The notes under the pieces: generated by a model
What the model was told of the DNA's origin: nothing
Seen by the model: only the letters and a program-made list of their open reading frames with translations
Databases searched by the model: none
Shown: positions 48,420 through 55,139 of the stretch, piece by piece
How positions within the stretch are numbered: the stretch's first letter is position 1
Layout: the number at the start of each line of letters is the position of its first letter
Source of the DNA: Actinomadura logoneensis
GTDB lineage: Bacteria > Actinomycetota > Actinomycetes > Streptosporangiales > Streptosporangiaceae
DNA: 55,139 nt
Reading direction: 5' to 3'
NCBI RefSeq assembly: GCF_003428695.1
Contig: NZ_QURH01000312.1
Location: 1 to 55,139, forward strand
Made by a program: the position numbers and the translations under genes

Positions 48420-50120
48420 TCATCGTGCCTTCGAGGCCCGCATCGCCCGGGACACCGCGTCCGCGAGCATCACCGGGGCGAGCTGGGCGTGGTCCAGTAC
48501 GGCGTCGGCGCGTCCGCGCCCGGCCTCGTCCGGGGTTTCGGAGGCGACCAGCACGACGGCGACGGCGGGCGGGAGGTCCGCCATGGTCGCGGCGGCGTCG
48601 TCCGGCGACAGGGCCGCGCCGACGATCACCAGGTCGGGCGGGTCGGTGCCGACGATGTCGCGGACGGCCCGCGGCCCGTCCGCCTCGCTGAGGCGTCCGG
48701 CGATGTCGGAGAGCATCCCGCGCAGGAGCCGGCGGCCGTCCTCGGACGCGTCGGCGACCAGGACATGGGTGAGGCCGAGCTCGATCAGGCTGCGCGTCCG
48801 GGGCAGCCTGAGGGTGACGGTGGTGCCGACGCCCGGTTCGCTGTCCAGCGACAGGTCGCCGTCCAGCGCCACGGCGAGGCGGCGCGAGTAGGTCAGGCCG
48901 AGTCCCGTCCCGCCGGGCTTGGTGCCCGGCACCTGGTAGAACTCCTCGAAGACGCGCTCCTGGTCGCCGGGCGGGATGCCGACCCCGGTGTCGGTCACGA
49001 CGAACTGCAGGAAGGAGGGCGTGGGGCGGACGGTCAGCCGCACCTCGCCCCGCTCGGTGAACTTCAGCCCGTTCGCCAGCAGGTTGCGCAGGATGCGGGT
49101 CAGCATGACCTCGTCGGTCACCAGGACGGCGTTCGGGGCCTCCCCGGCGTCCATCCGCAGGCTCACGCCCGCCTGCTGGGCCATCGGCGAGAGCAGCTCC
49201 GACAGCTGCGACAGCAGCGGCTCCACCTCGACCGGGGCGCGGCGCGGCGCGAGCCGCCCCTGCTCGGCCTTGGCCATGTCGAGCAGTTCGTTCACCAGGG
49301 ACAGCAGCGTCTCGCCGGCGCCGACGATCAGGGAGATCTGGTGCTTCTGCTCGCCGGTGAGCGGGTCGGCGGCGGGGTCCAGCAGCAGCCGGGCGAGTCC
49401 GATGACGCCGTTGACCGGGGTCCGCAGCTCGTGGCTGATGTTCGCCCAGAAGCGGTTCTTGGCCGCCCCCGCCTCGCGCAGCTGCTCGGACTTCTCCTCC
49501 AGCTCGGCGTACAGGGCGACCACCCCCCGGTTGGTCTCCTCCAGCTCGGCGGACAGCTCGTTGTAGAGCGCCATCACGCCCTGGTTGGTCTCCTCCAGCT
49601 CGGCGTTGAGCGAGCGCAGTTCCTCGCTCTGCCGCCGCAGGTCCTCCAGGGCGCGGATGAGCTCGGCGTTGTGGGTGCGCAGCTCCTCGAACGCGGTGAC
49701 GGGCTGCAGCCGTCCGACCTCGGCGCGCACCTCGGCCGCCAGCCCGCCGGGCAGGGCGGCGAGGGGCAGGTTCTTGCGGAGCCGGACGACGCGTCCGGCC
49801 GGGGTGCTCGTCTCCTCGACCGCGTCCATCAGGCGGGCGGCGGCGGTGTCGCCCTCCCTCGGACGGTCCGCGCCGTCCGAGGGGGTGAAGGCCAGTTCGA
49901 CGACCAGGGCGGGCGCCTCGCCGCGGTCGAGGGAGAAGAGCACCGAGACGCTCCCGGAGTGGGAGAACAGCTCCCGACCGATCTCGCTGAGGGCCGTGGC
50001 GACGCGCACCTGGTCCTGCCCGTCCAGTCCGGCGGCGGCGGCGACCTGCCGGCCGATCTGCCGCACGGAGAAGACGTCCTGCTCGTCGGTGAGTCGCAGG
50101 CGCAACAGCTCTTCGGTCAT
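48420..50120 (-). CDS. Hybrid histidine kinase with RsbW-like N-terminus and pseudo-receiver
   Basis: Residues 1-130 resemble a degenerate RsbW/RsbT ATPase fold lacking its G boxes. A coiled coil (about 145-220) contains two copies of an AELEETNRGVVALY-type repeat. The kinase core has the H box FWANISHELRTPVNG with His230, an N box (NLLANGLKF) and G boxes (VVTDTGVGIP, GGTGLGLTYSRR). The C-terminal receiver-like domain starts HVLVADASEDGRRLL, but the phosphoacceptor site reads DLVIVGAAL, with Gly in place of Asp, so it cannot be phosphorylated in the usual way. The 566-residue protein probably passes phosphate to the receiver-SpoIIE protein encoded next. Confidence 0.9.
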   Translation of the reverse strand: MTEELLRLRLTDEQDVFSVRQIGRQVAAAAGLDGQDQVRVATALSEIGRELFSHSGSVSVLFSLDRGEAPALVVELAFTPSDGADRPREGDTAAARLMDAVEETSTPAGRVVRLRKNLPLAALPGGLAAEVRAEVGRLQPVTAFEELRTHNAELIRALEDLRRQSEELRSLNAELEETNQGVMALYNELSAELEETNRGVVALYAELEEKSEQLREAGAAKNRFWANISHELRTPVNGVIGLARLLLDPAADPLTGEQKHQISLIVGAGETLLSLVNELLDMAKAEQGRLAPRRAPVEVEPLLSQLSELLSPMAQQAGVSLRMDAGEAPNAVLVTDEVMLTRILRNLLANGLKFTERGEVRLTVRPTPSFLQFVVTDTGVGIPPGDQERVFEEFYQVPGTKPGGTGLGLTYSRRLAVALDGDLSLDSEPGVGTTVTLRLPRTRSLIELGLTHVLVADASEDGRRLLRGMLSDIAGRLSEADGPRAVRDIVGTDPPDLVIVGAALSPDDAAATMADLPPAVAVVLVASETPDEAGRGRADAVLDHAQLAPVMLADAVSRAMRASKAR

Positions 50121-50127
50121 GGAGCGG

Positions 50128-51177
50128 TCACCTCCGGCCGGACGTGGTGACGGTGAGGACGCACCGGTCGTCGTGGCGGACGCCGGCCCCGCGCATCAGC
50201 TCCGCCGAGACCAGCAGCGGGTCGCGGTCGAGGGCGGGCAGCGACGCGCCGTCCCACTTGTCGGTCAGGCCGTCCGAGTGCATCACCACGGCCCCGCCCG
50301 GGGGCAGGTCGTAGACGTGCTCGCGCAGCGGGCGGCGGCCCGCGCCGGCGATGCCCGGCACCGAGATCATGCCGCGCCGGCGGTCGCCGCCGAGGACCCA
50401 TCCGGCGACGTTCCCCAGCCCCGCGAAGCGGACCGTGCCGGCGGACGGCTGCACGGCCGCCACCGCGACCGCGCCGCCCCGGGTCGAGCCGAGCCGGTCG
50501 TGCACCTGCCGCAGCAGGTCGGCGGGGGCGGCGGGCAGCACGGCCTCGCGCATCACCCGGACGGCCTCCTGCGCGGCACGCGCCGCCAGCGGCCCGTGTC
50601 CGAGGCCGTCGCACACCATCGCGTAGACCGTCCCCTCGTGGAGGCGCGCCGCGTAGGCGTCGCCGCACTCCTCCTCTCCCTCGATGGGCCGGGTGAGCCC
50701 GGCGAACGGAGGGTCGGTGACCGTGGCGGCGCCGTCCGGCTGGTGGAACCGGGCGAACAGCACCGTGCCCGCCTCGGAGGCGGAGTAAAGGCCGCTGGCG
50801 TCGGCGATCCGCTCGATGGCGCCGAGCCCGACGCCGAGCGTGCCGCTCGTGGAGTAGCCGTCGAGCCGGGCGCCGGGCACGTCCGCGATCCCCGGTCCCC
50901 GGTCGAAGCAGACGAACTCGATCGCGGCGTCCCCGCCGCGCCGGGACACGCGCACCAGCATCTCGCCCCGCACGGCGTGCTTGACCAGGTTGGTGGCCGC
51001 CTCGGTCACGGCGAGCTGGACGCGTCCGAGCCGCTCGCCCGTGAAGCCGAGCTGTTCGGCGAGTCCGGTGGCGCGCCGACGGGCCGCGGCGACCGCGCTC
51101 TGGTCCTCGACCCTCATCCAGACGGCGTCGCCGCCGACCGGGCTCGTCGTCCAGTCGATCCCCGTCAGCGGATCCAC
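50128..51177 (-). CDS. RsbT-like ATPase fused to RsbX-like phosphatase
   Basis: The 349-residue protein has an N-terminal GHKL anti-sigma-type ATPase (RVQLAVTEAATNLVKHAV N box, FDRGPGI, GTLGVGLGAIERIAD) and a C-terminal SpoIIE/RsbX phosphatase (CGDAYAARLHEGTVYAMVCD, GLGHGPLAARAAQEAV, MHSDGLTDKWD). Such fusions reset stressosomes: the phosphatase half removes phosphate from RsbS and RsbR so that RsbT can rebind. Its start overlaps the end of rsbT by 13 bp, showing translational coupling. Confidence 0.92.
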   Translation of the reverse strand: MDPLTGIDWTTSPVGGDAVWMRVEDQSAVAAARRRATGLAEQLGFTGERLGRVQLAVTEAATNLVKHAVRGEMLVRVSRRGGDAAIEFVCFDRGPGIADVPGARLDGYSTSGTLGVGLGAIERIADASGLYSASEAGTVLFARFHQPDGAATVTDPPFAGLTRPIEGEEECGDAYAARLHEGTVYAMVCDGLGHGPLAARAAQEAVRVMREAVLPAAPADLLRQVHDRLGSTRGGAVAVAAVQPSAGTVRFAGLGNVAGWVLGGDRRRGMISVPGIAGAGRRPLREHVYDLPPGGAVVMHSDGLTDKWDGASLPALDRDPLLVSAELMRGAGVRHDDRCVLTVTTSGRR

Positions 51178-51572
51178 TTGGTCACCGTCACCGTGGTGCC
51201 CTCCCCTGCCTTGGTGTCCAGTTCGAACTCGTCGGCCAGGCGCCGGGCGCCCGGCAGTCCCAGGCCGAGGCCGCTGCCGCTCGTCCAGCCCTCGGTGAGC
51301 GCCTTGTCGATGTCGGGAATGCCCGGGCCGTTGTCGGTGACGACGAGCCGGACGCCCGCGCGCCCGCGCGCGTTGACGACCGACTCCACCCGGGCGCTGC
51401 CGCCCCCTCCGTGCACGAAGGTGTTGCGCGCGAGCTCGCTCGCCGCGGTGACGATCTTGGTCTGGTCCACCAGGGACATGCCCGCCTCCGCCGCGACCGC
51501 GCGCACGAGCTGCCGCACGCGCACCACGTCCTCGTTCGAGACGATGGGGAGCTCCACGTCCTGAGCGGTCAC
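51165..51572 (-). CDS. rsbT: Switch kinase RsbT
   Basis: The 135-residue GHKL kinase has the N box ELARNTFVHGGGG, G1 DNGPGIPD and G2 GSGLGLGLPGARRLADEF, with a C-terminal TTVTVTKW. RsbT phosphorylates RsbS and RsbR in stressosomes and, once freed, activates a downstream phosphatase. It lies between rsbS and the RsbT/X fusion with overlaps on both sides, in the canonical rsbR-S-T order. The start is ATG 51572. Confidence 0.93.
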   Translation of the reverse strand: MTAQDVELPIVSNEDVVRVRQLVRAVAAEAGMSLVDQTKIVTAASELARNTFVHGGGGSARVESVVNARGRAGVRLVVTDNGPGIPDIDKALTEGWTSGSGLGLGLPGARRLADEFELDTKAGEGTTVTVTKWIR

Positions 51573-51946
51573 GAGGTCCCCGGCCTGACGGCGGGCAGCG
51601 GCGCGCCCAGCACGCGCATCCCCTTCTCCAGGTCCAGCGCGGTGCGGACGCCGCCGAGCGAGAGTCCGAGCTCCACCAGGGTGATGGCCACGGCGGGACG
51701 CATGCCGACCACGACCGTCTCGGCGTCCATGAGCCGGGACATGGAGGCGATGGTGGCGAACATCCGGCCGATGAAGGAGTCGACGATGTCCACGGCGGTG
51801 ATGTCGATGATCACGCCGCGGGCGCCGGTCTTGACGATGCGGTCGGCCAGGTCCTCCTGGAGCGCCAGCACCGTCTGGTCCTGCAGGTCGATCTGGATCG
51901 ACACCAGCAGGACATCACCGATCTTCAGAATCGGGACGCGGTCCAT
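51569..51946 (-). CDS. rsbS: STAS-domain antagonist RsbS
   Basis: The 125-residue single STAS domain begins MDRVPILKIGDVLLVSIQID, the typical RsbS N-terminus. The RsbT phosphorylation site is Ser57 in ITAVDIVDSFIGRMFATIAS. ATG 51946 shares its A with the rsbR stop (TGATG), and the 3' end overlaps rsbT by 4 bp. RsbS forms the stressosome core with RsbR and traps RsbT until stress. Confidence 0.93.
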   Translation of the reverse strand: MDRVPILKIGDVLLVSIQIDLQDQTVLALQEDLADRIVKTGARGVIIDITAVDIVDSFIGRMFATIASMSRLMDAETVVVGMRPAVAITLVELGLSLGGVRTALDLEKGMRVLGAPLPAVRPGTS

Positions 51947-52782
51947 CAGGCCTCCGTCCGGCCGGTCACCTGGATGCCGCTGCACTCCAGCGCGTAGGCC
52001 AGGGCGTCGGCCAGGCTGGCCTTGGTCGCGATGTCGCCGAACTCGATGCCGAGCGCGACGATCGTCTGGGCGATCTGCGGCCGGACGCCGGAGATCACGC
52101 AGTCGGTGCCCATCAGCCGGGCGGCCATCACGGTCTTCAGCAGGTGCTGGGCGACCTCGGTGTCCACCGCCGGCACGCCGGTGATGTCGATCACGGCGAA
52201 CTGCGCGCCCGTCTCGACCAGCCGCTCCAGCAGCGTCTCCATCACGACCTGCGTGCGGGCCGAGTCGAGCGTGCCGACCAGGGGCACGCCGAGGATGCCG
52301 TCCCACAGCTTCACCACCGGCGTGGACAGCTCCAGCAGCTGCTCCATCTGGTCGGCGATGACCTGCTCGCGCGCGGATGCGTAGGTCTCGAAGGTCACCA
52401 GGCCGAGGTCGTCCACCCACGAGGAGAACTCGATGAACTCGGCGTACGCCTGCATGTCGGCGGTGGCCGACACCTGTTCGAGCAGGGCCTGCTTGACCGC
52501 GAACACGCTGACGGCTGTCTCGCTCGGGCTGAAGCCCTGCCGGGCCCGGCTGCGGGAGATCTCCGCCAGCGCGGCCCGCAGCTCCCGCCCCGCCTCCTCG
52601 TCGCCGCCGGCGACCGCCCGCTCGATCAGGGCGTAGAGCTCGGTCAGTTCGGCCTTCAGCTCCCGCTCGGTGATCCGGCCGCGGACCCCCTCGAGCACGA
52701 CCTCCAGCCAGCGATCAAGCACGGCCTCCCGACCAGAGCGCAACAGCTCCGGAAGATGTGCCTTGCCCGCGCCATCGCTCAT
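51946..52782 (-). CDS. rsbR: Stressosome sensor RsbR
   Basis: The 278-residue protein has a helical, non-haem N-terminal sensory domain (LLRSGREAVLDRWLEVVLEG, FAVKQALLEQVSATADMQAY), a linker helix and a C-terminal STAS domain (about 160-275). The two Thr sites phosphorylated in B. subtilis RsbR are conserved: Thr171 in PLVGTLDSAR and Thr208 in VPAVDTEVAQH. It is the first gene of the six-gene operon, with GAGGAG before ATG 52782. The N-terminus looks like an RsbRD/kinase-associated sensory type; the signal it detects is unknown. Confidence 0.92.
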   Translation of the reverse strand: MSDGAGKAHLPELLRSGREAVLDRWLEVVLEGVRGRITERELKAELTELYALIERAVAGGDEEAGRELRAALAEISRSRARQGFSPSETAVSVFAVKQALLEQVSATADMQAYAEFIEFSSWVDDLGLVTFETYASAREQVIADQMEQLLELSTPVVKLWDGILGVPLVGTLDSARTQVVMETLLERLVETGAQFAVIDITGVPAVDTEVAQHLLKTVMAARLMGTDCVISGVRPQIAQTIVALGIEFGDIATKASLADALAYALECSGIQVTGRTEA

Positions 52783-53243
52783 CTAGCGTGCTCCTCACGA
52801 AAACGTGTGTTCCTTGGATGAATCCGCCGACCGTACCGCTGAGTAGCGTACAGGTACGGATGACTCGGAACTCGACGGATTGTCAGCGGATTGACCAGCG
52901 ACGACGAGCCCTTCCCGGGTCGAAGCCGCCCGCCGGCCCCGCCTGAACCCACCCGGCCCCTCAAGGCCGGCCCCGGACGGCGGCACCCTTCCTTCTGCCG
53001 CGTCGGCCCGCACGGCGGGAGCGGACGCGATCGACGCCTCCACCGTATGTCCCGCTCGCCTCTCCCCGGCCACGCTGCCACAGACCGGCGGCTTTTCGAA
53101 ACCCCGTTCGACCGACACCCGGGTCCCGGAGACAAGGTGTGCCAAGCACGGGCCGTGAAGATTGCGGGATACCGCCAGGTTGTCGCGGACGTCCGATCGC
53201 TATCGTGTCGCCTTGCCCTCCAGAAGATAAGGAAAGTGAAGAC
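52783..53243. other. 461-bp divergent intergenic region
   Basis: No convincing gene is present. It separates the minus-strand rsb operon from the plus-strand nucleotidase and must hold both promoters. A weak candidate for the nucleotidase is TTGTCG (53180-53185) with TATCGT (53201-53206), spacer only 15 nt. Near the rsb start, a CGTACCTGTACG-like palindromic stretch (about 52845-52857) could be an operator. Confidence 0.4.
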
Positions 53244-55100
53244 ATGGCTGATGCGGGGAACGAGTACGGTCCGTCGCCGCGCTGGTGTTCGTGCCGGGTC
53301 CCGGACGACGCGGAGCGGTCGTCCGGTGTGAGCCGCCGGAAGGTCCTCGGCGGGCTGACCGCCGCGGGCGCGCTGGCGCTGGCGGGCTGGCCCGGATCGG
53401 CCCAGGCGGCGGCCCCCGGCAAGGACAAGTCGGTCACCATCACCGTGATGGGCACGTCCGACCTGCACAGCCACGCGGTGAACTGGGACTACTACACCGA
53501 CGCCGCGTACGCCGACAGCGCGGGCAACGTCGTGGGCCTCGCCCGCGTGTCGAGCCTGGTGGAGCAGATCCGCGCCGCGCGGGGACGCGACCGCACGCTG
53601 CTGTTCGACGCCGGCGACACCATCCAGGGGACTCCGCTCGGTTACTACTACGCCACGGTCGAGCCCATCACCAAGACCGGAGACGTCCACCCGATGGCAC
53701 GGGTGATGAACGCCATCGGCTACGACGCCGTGGCGCTCGGCAACCACGAGTTCAACTACGGGCTGCCGCTGCTGGAGAAGTGGATCGGCCAGATGGACGC
53801 GCCGGCGCTCGCCGCCAACGCCGTCCACGCGGGCACCACGCGGCCGGCCTTCCAGCCGTACGTCATCAAGCGGATGCACGTGCCGGGCCACCCGCCGATC
53901 AAGGTCGGCCTGCTGGGCCTCACCAACCCCGGCGTCGCGATCTGGGACAAGGCCAACGTCTCCGGCAAGCTGGAGTTCCTCGACCTGGTCGAGACCGCCA
54001 AGCGCTGGGTGCCGGTCATGCGCGCCCAGGGCGCGGACGTGGTGATCGTCAGCGCCCACGCCGGCGACAGCGGCCTGTCGTCCTACGGCACCGACCTCCC
54101 GGTGGAGAACGCCTCGGCGATGGTCGCCGAGCAGGTCCCCGGGATCGACGCGATCCTGTTCGGGCACGCCCACCTCGACGTCCCCGTGCGGTACGTGACG
54201 AACACGACCACCGGCCAGAGCGTCGTGATGAGCGAGCCCAAGTGCTGGGGCGAGCGGCTGTCGGTCTTCGACCTCACCCTCACCCGCGAGAAGGGCCGCT
54301 GGACGGTCACCGGGAAGTCCGCCACGACGGTGAACACCAACACCGTCCAGGAGGACGCGGCGATCGTCGGGCTGGTCAAGAAGCAGCACGACGCCGTCGT
54401 CGCCTACGTCAACCAGAAGGTGGCGACCTCCACGCAGGCGCTGTCGGCGGCCGAGTCCTGCTGGAAGGACACCGCGATCCTCGACTACGTCCAGCTCGTC
54501 CAGACGGCGAAGGTCACCGAGGCGGTCGCCGGGACCGAGTACGCGTCGCTGCCGGTGCTGTCGATCGCCGCGCCGTTCAGCCGGGCGGCGACCTTCCCCG
54601 CCGGACAGGTCACCATCCGCGACATCGCCGGACTCTACATCTACGACAACACGCTGCTCGGCAGCGTCCTCACCGGCGCGCAGATCAAGGACTACCTGGA
54701 GTACTCGGCGCGGTACTTCAAGAAGACCCCCCCGGACGCGCCCGTGGACCCGGCCGCCTGGACCAACGAGGCGAACCGTCCCGACTACAACTACGACCAG
54801 TTCTCGGGCGTCGACTACGACATCGACATCTCCAAGGACGCCGGTTCGCGCATCGCCAACCTGACCTACAAGGGCGCGCCGGTCACCCCGGAGCAGAAGT
54901 TCGTCGTGGCGGTGAACAACTACCGGCAGTCCGGCGGCGGCGGCTTCCCGCACATCAGCACCGCGCCGGTGGTCTACAACGCCCAGGTCCCCATCCGCGA
55001 GGCGATCGTCGCCTACGCGTCGGCGTCCGGCACCATCGACCCGGCCGGCTTCCACACCGTGAACTGGAGGCTCGTCCGCAACGGCACGCCGGTCTTCTGA
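53244..55100 (+). CDS. Tat-exported 5'-nucleotidase/2',3'-cyclic phosphodiesterase
   Basis: The start is ATG 53244 (MADAGNEYGPS), after AAGGAAAG; the product has 618 residues. A Tat signal is present: SRRKVLGGLTAAGALALAGW. The metallophosphatase domain carries TSDLHSH, FDAGDTIQGT, ALGNHEFNYG, IVSAHAGDS and LFGHAHLD, covering the dinuclear metal site. The C-terminal 5'-nucleotidase domain includes the substrate-stacking region YIYDNTLLGSVLTGAQIKDY, DYDIDISKD and NNYRQSGGGGFPHI. The family hydrolyses nucleoside monophosphates or 2',3'-cyclic nucleotides outside the cell for phosphate and nucleoside recovery. A palindromic terminator follows. Confidence 0.94.
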   Translation: MADAGNEYGPSPRWCSCRVPDDAERSSGVSRRKVLGGLTAAGALALAGWPGSAQAAAPGKDKSVTITVMGTSDLHSHAVNWDYYTDAAYADSAGNVVGLARVSSLVEQIRAARGRDRTLLFDAGDTIQGTPLGYYYATVEPITKTGDVHPMARVMNAIGYDAVALGNHEFNYGLPLLEKWIGQMDAPALAANAVHAGTTRPAFQPYVIKRMHVPGHPPIKVGLLGLTNPGVAIWDKANVSGKLEFLDLVETAKRWVPVMRAQGADVVIVSAHAGDSGLSSYGTDLPVENASAMVAEQVPGIDAILFGHAHLDVPVRYVTNTTTGQSVVMSEPKCWGERLSVFDLTLTREKGRWTVTGKSATTVNTNTVQEDAAIVGLVKKQHDAVVAYVNQKVATSTQALSAAESCWKDTAILDYVQLVQTAKVTEAVAGTEYASLPVLSIAAPFSRAATFPAGQVTIRDIAGLYIYDNTLLGSVLTGAQIKDYLEYSARYFKKTPPDAPVDPAAWTNEANRPDYNYDQFSGVDYDIDISKDAGSRIANLTYKGAPVTPEQKFVVAVNNYRQSGGGGFPHISTAPVVYNAQVPIREAIVAYASASGTIDPAGFHTVNWRLVRNGTPVF

Positions 55101-55117
55101 TCCGGGACGGGACCGGG

Positions 55118-55139
55118 CCGGACGCCGCGCGGCGTCCGG
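55118..55139 (+). terminator. Palindromic terminator at the window edge
   Basis: CCGGACGCC (55118-55126) pairs with GGCGTCCGG (55131-55139) around a GCGC loop, 18 bp after the nucleotidase stop. It may extend past the window. Confidence 0.65.

Noticed and set aside
1..55139. CRISPR array, transposase, integrase, phage genes or attachment sites
   Set aside because: Looked for on both strands; the direct repeats found are short contiguous tandem arrays without spacers, and no mobile-element protein motif was seen.

Overview
This 55 kb window comes from a high-GC actinomycete. Third codon positions are almost all G or C, GTG starts are common, and the gene set is typical: an F420-type LLM oxidoreductase, SARP and ECF41 regulators, a Tat-exported nucleotidase, and an Rsb partner-switching cassette. 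A Streptosporangiales/Actinomadura-like host is my guess; no rRNA or tRNA gene is present to settle it. No CRISPR array, transposase or phage gene was seen.

Layout. 1-13.8 kb is a mixed accessory region: a PAS-GAF sensor cut by the window edge, a winged-helix regulator, a frameshifted cupin next to a GlxA-type regulator, a secreted serine protease, a small membrane protein, an FAD oxidoreductase, an OmpA-type lipoprotein, an LLM oxidoreductase, an alpha/beta-hydrolase fold protein without catalytic Ser or His, an HTH-TM-lectin protein, two tandem small secreted cysteine proteins, and an MFS exporter. 14.1-17.5 kb is an epoxide-hydrolase/PfpI/MarR block; its first hydrolase is broken by a 35-bp tandem duplication, and the next gene starts on a perfect palindrome that coincides with a leaderless promoter. 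17.9-24.3 kb holds a B-lectin, an AraC regulator, thyA-folA, an orphan nuoB-like gene, a LysR regulator and a penicillin-binding-type serine hydrolase.

24.4-29.2 kb is an ECF41 region: a DHA2-type MFS exporter diverges from the first of two ECF41 sigma genes, and both strands of the shared intergenic carry the same element (TGTTATG-N13-CGACGTCTTGTG). A NAD(P)-dependent epimerase follows the second sigma gene.

29.3-45.9 kb is a compact four-gene nonribosomal peptide cluster, the most interesting part of the window. A CmlA-like diiron beta-hydroxylase diverges from two overlapping NRPS genes (A-T-C-A-T, then C-A-T-C-A-T-TE), giving four modules. The second NRPS has a GHCVG thioesterase (Cys in place of Ser) and is fused in frame to a complete MFS exporter. 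A SARP regulator follows. Assembly, beta-hydroxylation, release, export and regulation are thus packed into four genes. A tetrapeptide with at least one beta-hydroxylated residue, possibly released as a strained lactone, is my inference.

45.9-55.1 kb holds a small membrane protein and a six-gene minus-strand stressosome-type operon: rsbR, rsbS, rsbT, an RsbT/RsbX fusion, a hybrid kinase with a pseudo-receiver, and a receiver-SpoIIE phosphatase. A Tat-exported 5'-nucleotidase closes the window. Several genes start 6-7 nt after a -10-like hexamer with no Shine-Dalgarno sequence, suggesting leaderless transcripts.
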